Positions 35,672 through 44,056 of a DNA stretch of 51,411 nucleotides are shown here, one piece after another. The notes beneath the pieces were generated by a model. It saw only the letters and a list, made by a program, of their open reading frames with translations. It ran no database searches and was not told the origin of the DNA. Position numbers and translations under genes: made by a program. Source of the stretch: Pirellulales bacterium (GTDB taxonomy: Bacteria; Planctomycetota; Planctomycetia; Pirellulales; UBA1268); NCBI GenBank assembly GCA_016776925.1, contig JADHSL010000003.1, forward strand, positions 1-51,411, in the 5' to 3' direction. Each line of letters begins with the position of its first letter. Position 1 is the first letter of the stretch.

Positions 35672-36693
35672 GACCCACCGTAGTGCTAAAAATATTTTCT
35701 GTACTGCAACTCAGTGCCGTCTCAGCATACTTTCTCATCATTGCGATTCCGCAGGTCACTGGCACGGAACCTCTCGCTCCAGAGGGCACTGAAAAACACT
35801 GGGTAAGCACACTTTTCGATAACTTCACGGCTGCCGCTGATGCCTTGCAGTGGTCGGATATACGAGTTGTCAGTAACTGGCGCATTCAACAACACGCCCA
35901 GTCAAAAGAATATCGGATCTTAGATTCAGATGATCGTGTTATCGTCGAAGCAACTCTCGACGACTGCAATGCTTATTTTTCCGCACTCATGAAAGCGGGA
36001 GACATTGCTCCTGCTGAGAAAGAGGCCGTCATTGTTCTTCATGGTCTTGGTGAAGGCCGCAGCGCCATGAAGCCCCTTGTGACATTCCTCGAAGAAAACA
36101 TGACCGCCAGTATCCTGACCTTCGGTTACGCGAGCCCTCAAGCACCCCTTGCATCACACGCCCATTCACTGGGTAGAGTGCTTGCTGGGTTACCACCAAC
36201 AACTGCCATCAGTTTTGTAGGTCATAGCATGGGGAATTTAGTCGTACGGCGGTGGCTACAAGACGCACAACCGAAAATGGTTCGTCGAATCAATCGTATG
36301 GTGATGCTTGGCCCACCCAATCAAGGATCAGACCTTGCTCGACTGGCGGCAAACAATCACTTGCTTAGAAATCTGGCGTCTGGTGCAGCTCGGGAACTCG
36401 TACTGCACTGGGACAGTATCAGTCGTGAACTCCAGACACCTCCATTTCAATATGGGATTATTGCTGGTGGAAAAGGTGACGACGTGGGGTACTCGTTACT
36501 CCTTGAAGGCGACGATGACGCAATTGTTCGCGTGTCGGAAACACAACTCCAGGGCTCAGACGGCTTTCTTGTCATACCTGTTCGCCACGCACGTATGATG
36601 GAGAACACAGACGTACAGAAGGAAACACTCCGCTTCCTTCTCCAGGGACGATTCGCCAAGAAATCTTTTCATTCGAGTCTTTCTGAAAAATGA
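35653..36693 (+). CDS. Membrane-anchored alpha/beta hydrolase (lipase-like)
   Basis: This 346-residue protein has an N-terminal hydrophobic segment (VLKIFSVLQLSAVSAYFLII) that acts as an anchor or signal. An alpha/beta hydrolase domain follows. Its oxyanion region is VIVLHGLGEGRSAM, its nucleophile elbow FVGHSMGNLVVRRW, and the likely catalytic His is in VIPVRHARMM near the end; LGPPNQGSDLA matches lipase-type enzymes that act on bulky esters. The start overlaps the end of manC by 19 bases and its stop overlaps the ruvX start (ATGA), so it sits in a tightly coupled run. It may act on lipids or glycan esters; the substrate is not readable. Confidence 0.82.
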   Translation: MARIFVRPTVVLKIFSVLQLSAVSAYFLIIAIPQVTGTEPLAPEGTEKHWVSTLFDNFTAAADALQWSDIRVVSNWRIQQHAQSKEYRILDSDDRVIVEATLDDCNAYFSALMKAGDIAPAEKEAVIVLHGLGEGRSAMKPLVTFLEENMTASILTFGYASPQAPLASHAHSLGRVLAGLPPTTAISFVGHSMGNLVVRRWLQDAQPKMVRRINRMVMLGPPNQGSDLARLAANNHLLRNLASGAARELVLHWDSISRELQTPPFQYGIIAGGKGDDVGYSLLLEGDDDAIVRVSETQLQGSDGFLVIPVRHARMMENTDVQKETLRFLLQGRFAKKSFHSSLSEK

Positions 36694-37175
36694 ATTCTAA
36701 AAAGCTTCCTTCGGGGCGACTCGCCGGCGTTGACTATGGTCGTCGAAGGATTGGTATAGCAATTTGTGATGCTGAAAGAATGATCGCAAGCCCCCTACTG
36801 GTTCATAAAACAACCGGCGACCGTCAATCCGATGCAGTGTTTTTTTTGAAACTCGTTGAACAGGAGGAAATTGTGGGTTTCGTTGTTGGACTCCCAATCC
36901 ACTCCGACGGAAGAAACAGTGAAATGTCATCTGAGGTAGAGAAGTTCGCAAACTGGCTCTCAGGTATCACCAAACGGCCAATAGTCTTTCAAGACGAGCG
37001 ACACACTTCCCAGGAAGCATCTGGACTACTGAGGCCTGCACGACTCACTCGTGGCCGAAAAAAAGAGCGGCATGATGCCGTTGCAGCTCAGGTCATACTC
37101 AGCGCATGGCTGGAAGGACAGGTAATGCCTCAAAATACTTCGTATATCACAGAAACAGAAACACTTGATGACTAG
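36690..37175 (+). CDS. ruvX: RuvX/YqgF-family Holliday junction resolvase-like protein
   Basis: The 161-residue protein has an RNase H-like fold with the YqgF signatures: AGVDYGRRRIGIAICDAE at residues 12-29, VVGLPIHSDGRNSEMSSEV in the middle, and FQDERHTSQEASGLL with the later RKKERHDAVAAQVIL region. These supply the catalytic acidic residues. In E. coli YqgF is needed for 16S rRNA 5'-end maturation, and in other bacteria it can cleave Holliday junctions. Its ATG overlaps the stop of the hydrolase gene (ATGA), and the next gene starts before its own stop, so it is translationally coupled on both sides. Confidence 0.92.
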   Translation: MNSKKLPSGRLAGVDYGRRRIGIAICDAERMIASPLLVHKTTGDRQSDAVFFLKLVEQEEIVGFVVGLPIHSDGRNSEMSSEVEKFANWLSGITKRPIVFQDERHTSQEASGLLRPARLTRGRKKERHDAVAAQVILSAWLEGQVMPQNTSYITETETLDD

Positions 37176-38046
37176 TAGAAAATCAGATAATCCGTCCCGT
37201 CTAATTGTCGGATGTGGCTACTTGGGCCAAAGGGTTGCACGCCGTTGGATTCAATCTGGATCAACTGTTTTTGCTACAACCCGTACCGCAGCAAATGCAG
37301 ATATCCTATCGTCAGAAAATATACTTCCAATCATCGGGGACGTCACAGCTGCTGAAGGATCACCAGAAATTCTTAGTGACTTGCCAGAGGTAGACACGAT
37401 TCTATGGGCGGTTGGGTTTGATAGAAATGCAAATGCAAGCTATCACGATGTGCACGTTACCGGACTCCTTCACATTCTTGAACAGATACCCAACACCCCT
37501 CGGGTCATATTCATCAGTTCAACTGGTGTGTGGGGAAACGAGACTGCTGACGACGTAGATGAGTCGACTCCTGCCTGTCCTACACGAGAGGCGGGACGGG
37601 TGTTACTTGAAGCGGAGGCCGCTCTTGAAAGGCACCCTAAGGGGCCAGGCGTCGCGCTCCGGCTCGCGGGCATTTATGGACCCAACCGACTTCCACGAGT
37701 GAGTGACATCTTAGAAAACAAACCGATTCCTGCTGATCCTGACAGTTGGCTCAACTTGATTCATGTTGATGATGCAGCCTCTGTCATCTGCGACATCACT
37801 GAACTTCCGTCACCAGAGAGCCTTTACGTCGTCTCAGATACAACTCCAATACGTCGCAAAGAATGGTACTCATCCCTCGCACAGTTTACCAACAGTCCAC
37901 CACCACGATGGGCCGTTGAAACTACTAGCCTACGCGGTGGAAATAAAAGAGTAAATTCAAGTCGCATCTGGAGCGCCATACAGAAACAACCTGATCATCC
38001 GAACGCAATTGATGCCATGAGGATACTTCTCAAGCAATCCTCATGA
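37168..38046 (+). CDS. NAD(P)-dependent epimerase/dehydrogenase family protein
   Basis: From the ATG at 37168 the protein is 292 residues. The nucleotide loop is IVGCGYLGQRVARRW near residue 14, in the GxGxxG form typical of the extended SDR group, and resembles YeeZ-type proteins. FISSTGVWGN follows, where a Ser-Thr and an aromatic replace the usual active-site Tyr-x-x-x-Lys, and RLAGIYGPNR is a second family block. NAD(P) binding is likely, but the reaction is unknown and may be non-classical. It overlaps ruvX by eight bases. A TTG three bases earlier is also in frame but less likely. The CtpA-type gene is convergent. Confidence 0.82.
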   Translation: MTSRKSDNPSRLIVGCGYLGQRVARRWIQSGSTVFATTRTAANADILSSENILPIIGDVTAAEGSPEILSDLPEVDTILWAVGFDRNANASYHDVHVTGLLHILEQIPNTPRVIFISSTGVWGNETADDVDESTPACPTREAGRVLLEAEAALERHPKGPGVALRLAGIYGPNRLPRVSDILENKPIPADPDSWLNLIHVDDAASVICDITELPSPESLYVVSDTTPIRRKEWYSSLAQFTNSPPPRWAVETTSLRGGNKRVNSSRIWSAIQKQPDHPNAIDAMRILLKQSS

Positions 38047-38082
38047 CAGTTTGCATGAAATCAAACGCACACCTAGCGTGCC

Positions 38083-40224
38083 TTACTCGATACTTTCCGG
38101 TCGCACATCACCACCAGACTTTGCTATGAGTGGCATCGCACCAGACAATATCGCAAGGTAGTCAGTTGTTACCCTCATAGCTTCATCGAAATAGAAGTCG
38201 CGAGTCACAACCGGACGTCGTGGTCCAGCATTTTCTTCCTGTTTTTTTTCTTCTTCTTTTTCTGCGGCTTTCCCTTCGTTCCATTCCTTCGTGAAATCTG
38301 ATTCTAGAAGCGAAAGCGTTTTTTCATTTTTCCTTTCCTCATAACGAGCGATATCTGTCGCAAGCTCTAGGAATTCATCGTCACCTGCCACACGCTCAGC
38401 TGACCGCTTCCGCAGGACTTTCAACATTGGATCAGTCACTTTATCGGTCGATGTAAACTCAGCCGTATCGACTCGATCAAAGGGAATTGCGTGATCAAGA
38501 TCCGCTTCTCCGACGGGGAGATGATTCGTTATGCTCGGCAATTCAACATCACTCTTCACGCCCTCCAGCTGTGTACTTAGTCCACTCGGACGATAAAACT
38601 GTTGCATTGTAATCTTCAACGCACCAAGCGATGGAGCATTTGGCAAACGCTGAAAGAGCTGCCGTCCAAGATCAAGTAGGCTCTGTACAGTTCCCTTTCC
38701 GTGCGTGGCTGAATCGCCGATGACAAGACCGCGGCGATAATCCTGAATTGCTCCAGCAACAATCTCGCTCGCGCTGGCACTGAACTTGTTAACGAGTACA
38801 ACGAGCGGACCATCCCAAACCACACCGGGCTCCAAATCATCATACTGCTGCACTCGTTGATCCGCGTCCTTAATCTGAACAACAGGCCCTGTATCGATAA
38901 AAAGTCCCGTTAAGGAAATTGATTCGGGCAAAGAGCCACCTCCATTACTACGAAGGTCTAAAGCGACGCAGTCAACTCCTTGTTCACGAAACCCTTCCAG
39001 TAGCTTTCGGCAGTCACGAGTGCTGCTTTTGTAGTCAGCCCGCCCCTGCCGCGCAGCTGCCATATCCATGTAAAAACTTGGCAGATTAATTACCCCGATG
39101 CGCCAGGGACTGCCATCTGGCTTAACCCCTTCCTCAATGATTTCACCGCGGGCCGCACCGTCTTTTAATTCAATTTTCGCCCGGACAATGTCATATACCG
39201 TCGGCACCGTCTGACCAACCGGAATAACCTTAAGACGAACCACCGTCCCTCGTTTACCTCGAATGAGTTTCACAACATCATTAAGATTCATATCAACAAC
39301 GTCGACCACCTCTCCTTCACGGTCCTGACCGACACCAACAATACGATCTTTTCTCTTAAGCCGACCATCTTTGTCAGCAGCGCCTCCGGGAACAAGCTCG
39401 GCTACCGTGGTATAGCCATCCTCCCCTTTCAGGGAGGCACCGATACCATCGAGTTGCAGCCTCATCGTAATTTCAAAATTCTCAAGCGTTCCAGGTGACA
39501 TAAAACTGGTGTGTGGGTCAAGCGAACTCGTGAGTGATGACAGATAGGTCTCCAGCAACTCATCTGCGTTCATCTGATGCATTCGCTTTGCAAAACTTGT
39601 GTACCGACGCAGAAGCTTCTTCCTTGCCTCTTCAGGCCCAACCTTCTCCATCTTTTGAACGAGTAGGTCGTACTTGATTCGCCGTCTCCACTTATCACGG
39701 ACTTCGTCCTGCGTCTTTGCCCACACAGCGATATCTCGATCGATAACAATTGACTCTTTCTGATTGAAATCAAGCTTCGTCTTTAACAGTTCCTCAACTA
39801 TCGGAATCCGTTCATCAACTCGCTTGAGAAAACGATCGTAGACCTCGTACGCAAAGTCCACATCGCCCTTACGAACGAGATCATCAAGGCTTGTCTTTTT
39901 TTCTGCAAAACTATCGACATCAGATTGGAGAAAATAAATCTTGAGTGGATCGAGTGCTGATAAAAATGCATCGAACCAGCGAGATGCAATTTCATCATCT
40001 ATCGGCTTACGGAGAAAATGCTCTCTTTCAAGATAACTTTTTACTGCCAGAGTAATCTGTCGATCATTCGGGCCAGGCGTCGGAGCTTCACGTTCATCCG
40101 CCGAAACACGTGCAGGCACCAACAAGATGCCCAGGAGGACTGCACAAAACAGTCTGCTCAAAGCCGATAATCTGCTGGGACGAAATGGCACAGGCCTGAT
40201 AGCTACTGGTAGGTGGCAATCCAC
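38083..40224 (-). CDS. prc: Tail-specific protease (Prc/CtpA, peptidase S41)
   Basis: The 713-residue protein is a periplasmic C-terminal processing protease. After a signal peptide (LSALSRLFCAVLLGILLVPA) comes a long N-terminal helical domain (to about residue 250), a PDZ domain (LQLDGIGASLKGEDGYTTVA) and the S41 catalytic part. The nucleophile serine is in KFSASASEIVAGAI and the lysine in ATHGKGTVQSL. A C-terminal tail of about 100 residues is highly charged (EKEEEKKQEEN). This is the Prc (Tsp) size class, not the small CtpA. The frame is open back to 40398, but those 58 residues are basic and lack a site. The GTG at 40224 has a perfect AAGGAG eight bases upstream and puts the signal peptide at the N-terminus. 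Confidence 0.9.
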   Translation of the reverse strand: MDCHLPVAIRPVPFRPSRLSALSRLFCAVLLGILLVPARVSADEREAPTPGPNDRQITLAVKSYLEREHFLRKPIDDEIASRWFDAFLSALDPLKIYFLQSDVDSFAEKKTSLDDLVRKGDVDFAYEVYDRFLKRVDERIPIVEELLKTKLDFNQKESIVIDRDIAVWAKTQDEVRDKWRRRIKYDLLVQKMEKVGPEEARKKLLRRYTSFAKRMHQMNADELLETYLSSLTSSLDPHTSFMSPGTLENFEITMRLQLDGIGASLKGEDGYTTVAELVPGGAADKDGRLKRKDRIVGVGQDREGEVVDVVDMNLNDVVKLIRGKRGTVVRLKVIPVGQTVPTVYDIVRAKIELKDGAARGEIIEEGVKPDGSPWRIGVINLPSFYMDMAAARQGRADYKSSTRDCRKLLEGFREQGVDCVALDLRSNGGGSLPESISLTGLFIDTGPVVQIKDADQRVQQYDDLEPGVVWDGPLVVLVNKFSASASEIVAGAIQDYRRGLVIGDSATHGKGTVQSLLDLGRQLFQRLPNAPSLGALKITMQQFYRPSGLSTQLEGVKSDVELPSITNHLPVGEADLDHAIPFDRVDTAEFTSTDKVTDPMLKVLRKRSAERVAGDDEFLELATDIARYEERKNEKTLSLLESDFTKEWNEGKAAEKEEEKKQEENAGPRRPVVTRDFYFDEAMRVTTDYLAILSGAMPLIAKSGGDVRPESIE

Positions 40225-40232
40225 GCAGCAAA

Positions 40233-40240
40233 CTCCTTCC
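40233..40240 (-). promoter_or_regulatory. Ribosome binding site that fixes the Prc GTG start
   Basis: On the minus strand GGAAGGAG is followed eight bases later by GTG at 40224. The longer reading with an ATG at 40257 or 40398 has no such site. Confidence 0.7.
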
Positions 40241-40398
40241 AAAATACACGTAAGCATGTATGTACGAGTTCTTGCGACGGGCGTTCTCACGCGAGATCTA
40301 ACCACCGCACCAAAATACATATTTATATTGTGACGATATTTCGCTTCCGTGACGAGATGTTTTTTTACGTAACGTGGTGCAAAATTTGACCTATACAA

Positions 40399-41250
40399 TC
40401 AATTACTGCCGCAAAGGTATCTCAATCCGCGATCAACCAGCGCATCTGCAACTTCTGGAGCAGCCCCAAGCCGGGCTACTTTCACCCACTCTACAGATGG
40501 AAATTGGCTTCGTGCCTTTTCCAGATACTTCTCGACCTGGTTCTCCACATGTCCATGAAAAAGAAGGTGCGGGTGAAACACAACTCGTCTCACTGACGGC
40601 CGCCCATTGATTTCGAGCATTAATTGATCAACTGCCTCGCTCATAGTCGGTTTTGCTGCTGCAACAAAACTGATTGCAAACCGATGTTTCGCAACACGCA
40701 CCATAGAGCTATACGTTGAACGCACAAAACCCCAAAGTTGATGACTAGCTGTCGGATCACTCGATCCTCGGCCAATCACAAGAAGAGCCTCACTACCGCC
40801 TTCAATGGGGGCAAGGCCTTCTATTGCCTCATAAAAGCGACGGCGAGCGAGACTTATAACCTGCTCATGCAGACCGAGCGGATCAGCCTGTGTCACGCTG
40901 AGGCCTTGACGAGCGACGGCCTCCTGCAGCGCTTGTGGAACATCTTGTTTCGCATGACCAGCAGCAAATAACAGTATCGGAAGAGCAACAACTTTTTTAC
41001 AACCACGAGCAGCAAGACGCTCTACCGCCATTTCAATTGTTGGCTCAATTACTTCGAGATAACCCAACTCGACCGGAATATTCGGTAGGATCGCGTCAAC
41101 TTGTGCGACAATATTTTTGGTTTCAGCCGCCCCAACAGGATTCGCTGTTCCGTGCCCGACAACAACTACCCCTGTTTCCGGCAGCACAAGTTCTTCACAG
41201 AATTTCCTGAGTTTACCACTCCGATGAGATTGCGGTTCGTGGCAGTTCAT
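40399..41250 (-). CDS. CbiX-type sirohydrochlorin chelatase, two-domain
   Basis: The 283-residue protein has two tandem CbiX/chelatase domains. The first carries VVGHGTANPVGA near residue 31 and ALPILLFAAGHAKQDVPQAL; the second, near residue 140, carries LVIGRGSSDPTASHQL and HPHLLFHGHVENQVEKYL. The histidines in VGHGT, AAGHAKQD and LLFHGH fit the metal-insertion sites. It should insert cobalt or iron into sirohydrochlorin for cobalamin or siroheme. The N-terminal domain keeps a His in its GHG motif while the second has GRGSS, so the two sites may not be equal. No other cobalamin gene is in the window. The 148-base gap upstream is shared with the FHA regulator. Confidence 0.87.
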   Translation of the reverse strand: MNCHEPQSHRSGKLRKFCEELVLPETGVVVVGHGTANPVGAAETKNIVAQVDAILPNIPVELGYLEVIEPTIEMAVERLAARGCKKVVALPILLFAAGHAKQDVPQALQEAVARQGLSVTQADPLGLHEQVISLARRRFYEAIEGLAPIEGGSEALLVIGRGSSDPTASHQLWGFVRSTYSSMVRVAKHRFAISFVAAAKPTMSEAVDQLMLEINGRPSVRRVVFHPHLLFHGHVENQVEKYLEKARSQFPSVEWVKVARLGAAPEVADALVDRGLRYLCGSN

Positions 41251-41396
41251 TTAAACTCATATCGGCTGGTTTAGAGACTCATGTCTCGTCCCTGATATCG
41301 TACCGTCATTTCCAAATTTGTCTGCGTATTCTTCATAGTAAAGACACGAGAACTCCACGAAAACCGTTCTCCTGTCTAATTTAGGAACTTCGCTTT

Positions 41397-42656
41397 ATGT
41401 CGAGTAGCTCAATCCCCAGCACACCGTTGTCGCCAGAAGGCTACCTAGGGGATTCGATGTTCCAACTCGAAGCAACGCTCGTGCTCCAAATCGCGCAGCG
41501 AAACGGCCCTAGTTTCCTGCTTCGCCCAAACCAAGAGAATACAATTGGCCGGGCTGCAGAAGCCGATATTGTTGTGGCTGACAGACTCACAAGTCGCGGA
41601 CACGCAGCAATATCAAGAGATGCTGTGAATGGTGAATGGCAGATTCGTGATCTCGAAAGCCGTAATGGCACCTGGGTCGATGGTCAACGCGTCACAGAAA
41701 TGTCACTCCGGCCTGAAACGTCGATTCGGATTGGGACGACTGAATTTATTTTCCGGATCCCTGCCAGACGGTCACTGGAAAAATCAGAGGATCAATCTGA
41801 AACAATTCTTCGATGTGAGCCCGTTGGTGAAATAGAGGGACACAATTTTCAGCGTGCACGTGATGGAATTGTTGATGAAGGCCGCCGTACGATGCTCCTT
41901 TATCAGACCAGCATTCACCTTTTAGCCTCACGATCGATAGAAGACGTTATTGCCGCAACTGTAGAAATTGCTGCCGAACATACCGGCGCCGATGCAGTTG
42001 GCTGGTTTGAGCTTCATGAAACGAATGCCCTCGAGTCCGTCCTGGTTGTTCCACCATCTAGCAACCTCACAGAACGACTCGAAGAATCTCGCTGTCAAGA
42101 ATTCGTCCGTGATGGGCATGCTGTATGGGCAAAACGAGAGCTTCATAACGAGAGTGATAACCATCACACCTACGGACTGATGTCTATCCCTGTACTCGAT
42201 GGTGAACGCCCTTGGGCAGCACTTTGTGCTACTGCTGAAAACGACCGCTTGCAGGAAAATGATTTTGGTTTTTTCGTGTCGCTTATCAGCCTTGCTTCAG
42301 CTGCATGCGCGGGACACAGAAGGGCTACAGAATCGGGCAAGCCAATACCCACACCACTCGCTGCAGTCGATACAGTTGATGCGACACCCGAAGAACTACA
42401 GACAATGGCCTTTCCGGATTTTCACCAAATTTCAGAGAACCTCAGAGGCTCACTGCGGCTGGATGAATGGCAGAAGATATTGATTACAGAGGCCTTGCGC
42501 AGAACAGAGGGAAGAATACCCGAGGCTGCAGAAGAGCTTGGAATCAGTCGAGCCACTCTTTATCGAAAAATAGAACAGTTCGACCTCAACCGTGAAACAT
42601 TTATTCGAGATGATTCAAACAATGTGACACAAACCGAACTGCCCAGACCGAAGTAG
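41397..42656 (+). CDS. FHA-GAF-Fis transcription regulator without an AAA+ domain
   Basis: The 419-residue protein joins three domains. A forkhead-associated domain (residues about 45-125) has NTIGRAAEADIVV, SRGHAAISR and DLESRNGTWVDG, the phosphothreonine-binding loops. A GAF-like domain (about 160-310) starts at TSIHLLASRSIEDVIAATVE. A Fis-type helix-turn-helix lies near the C-terminus (TEGRIPEAAEELGISRATLY). Such Fis helices normally follow a sigma-54 AAA+ ATPase, which is absent here. It is therefore probably a DNA-binding regulator or co-regulator that reads phosphorylation by a Ser/Thr kinase and a small ligand. AGGA lies about 10 bases before the first ATG. Another in-frame ATG is at 41457. 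It is convergent with the MFS gene, whose stop is 11 bases away. Confidence 0.8.
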   Translation: MSSSSIPSTPLSPEGYLGDSMFQLEATLVLQIAQRNGPSFLLRPNQENTIGRAAEADIVVADRLTSRGHAAISRDAVNGEWQIRDLESRNGTWVDGQRVTEMSLRPETSIRIGTTEFIFRIPARRSLEKSEDQSETILRCEPVGEIEGHNFQRARDGIVDEGRRTMLLYQTSIHLLASRSIEDVIAATVEIAAEHTGADAVGWFELHETNALESVLVVPPSSNLTERLEESRCQEFVRDGHAVWAKRELHNESDNHHTYGLMSIPVLDGERPWAALCATAENDRLQENDFGFFVSLISLASAACAGHRRATESGKPIPTPLAAVDTVDATPEELQTMAFPDFHQISENLRGSLRLDEWQKILITEALRRTEGRIPEAAEELGISRATLYRKIEQFDLNRETFIRDDSNNVTQTELPRPK

Positions 42657-42667
42657 CCTCTTCTTAT

Positions 42668-43993
42668 CTAGCTACTCAATGCACGAATGGAACGTGCAAC
42701 ATTCATTAAGATTGCACCAACACAAAACAGCGTGAGCACCGCCACAACAAATGGCATCGCATGAGACGGATGCACGGCAAACAAAAGAGATCCGACAAGT
42801 GGTCCTAGAATGCGACCGAGAGAGGCAAAAGACTGATTGACTCCCAACACCTCGCCCTGTTCAGACGAATCTGCGGATCGTGAAACGAGCGCAGAAACTG
42901 AAGGATTCACAAAAGCAAATCCCCATACTGCGAATGCCGATGCTATGTAAAAAGCAATCTTGAGCACACCGCCCTGGTCGTCAGGGGCGATGGTTAGATC
43001 AGCTGCTGTCCCGCCCTGGAACAACAACCATGAAACCATAGCTAGCCCACCAAGTCCAACAATCATCTGAACGAGACCGGCAGCCATTAACGACAGTTCG
43101 GAATATCGTTTTGCGAGAGGACGATAAAGACCACCGGCTACAACCAAAACGGCACCGATGGCGGCGAATACCAAAAAGTTATCGTCGTCGGCCATTCCAA
43201 ATGCCGCCCGAGTAAACCTCGCAAGTGTTGCCTCAAAATTTGCGAACGAAAAGATCGCTAAGAAATAAATAAGAATAAGACCACCAACTGCAGGGATTCG
43301 AAGGACCGACACGGTTCGACTGATACTAAAAAATTCTTTTGCTGCGTTGCGGCCTGGCACTCTAGTCTCACGGAAAAAGAAAATAGCCAAAAGAAGTGCA
43401 ACGGATGAAAGGAGTGATGCAATCGCTCCAACGCCCCAGGGTTGCTCATCAAAAAGCTTTAAGCCAAAGAACGCGATGAGTGGTCCAAGTGTGAATCCCG
43501 CGCCAAATGCGATACCTATCAAGGCCATACCCCGTGCTCTCCGTTCTGGCGTAGTGCAATCTGCAATCACGGCAGCCGCAGTCCCCACACTTGCTCCGGC
43601 AATTCCTGCTCCAACACGTGAGAATAACATGAGGCTCAAGGCGAGTTGTGCTTGATCAAATGGTAAGGACACGGCATAGCCGTATAAGGCGTAGAAGACA
43701 ACCGAACCCAGCAGGCTCAAAATCAAGAGCGGCTTTCTTCCAAATCTGTCGGACAGTCGCCCCCATATCGGACTGAAAATGAATTGCATTAGTGAGAACA
43801 CCGAAAACAGAATACCTATGATTCCGCCTGCCACGACTGGTGATACACCAAGTTCACTTAAATATGGCTCAGCCTGTCTTGGCATGACCGGCAGAACGAT
43901 ACCGAACCCCAAAAGATCGATGAAAACTGTTAAAAAAACAATAAGAAGAGCAAACCGAGGGGGGCTTCCTTCAGATACTGGCTGTGATGTCAT
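42668..43993 (-). CDS. MFS transporter, TetA-like drug/proton antiporter type
   Basis: From the ATG at 43993 the protein is 441 residues with twelve hydrophobic segments. The loop motif GRLSDRFGRKPLLILSLLG between helices 2 and 3 is the MFS motif A. The first helix region has FLTVFIDLLGFGIVLPVMP, the TetA/DHA1-12 pattern. A proton-driven efflux role for a drug or small metabolite is likely. The frame opens back to 44143, but the extra 50 residues overlap the divergent xseA gene and are Cys/His rich, unlike transporter sequence. A weak GAG precedes the ATG. No regulator is adjacent apart from the convergent FHA protein. Confidence 0.9.
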   Translation of the reverse strand: MTSQPVSEGSPPRFALLIVFLTVFIDLLGFGIVLPVMPRQAEPYLSELGVSPVVAGGIIGILFSVFSLMQFIFSPIWGRLSDRFGRKPLLILSLLGSVVFYALYGYAVSLPFDQAQLALSLMLFSRVGAGIAGASVGTAAAVIADCTTPERRARGMALIGIAFGAGFTLGPLIAFFGLKLFDEQPWGVGAIASLLSSVALLLAIFFFRETRVPGRNAAKEFFSISRTVSVLRIPAVGGLILIYFLAIFSFANFEATLARFTRAAFGMADDDNFLVFAAIGAVLVVAGGLYRPLAKRYSELSLMAAGLVQMIVGLGGLAMVSWLLFQGGTAADLTIAPDDQGGVLKIAFYIASAFAVWGFAFVNPSVSALVSRSADSSEQGEVLGVNQSFASLGRILGPLVGSLLFAVHPSHAMPFVVAVLTLFCVGAILMNVARSIRALSS

Positions 43994-44056
43994 GGTGAAC
44001 TCGTTAATAGTGAACTGGGTAGAGCGACAATGTCGCAGATTGGTATGATATGTGGA

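Noticed and set aside
40225-40398. N-terminal extension of the Prc protease to 771 residues
   Set aside because: The extra residues come before the signal peptide and have no ribosome site, while the GTG at 40224 has an ideal one.
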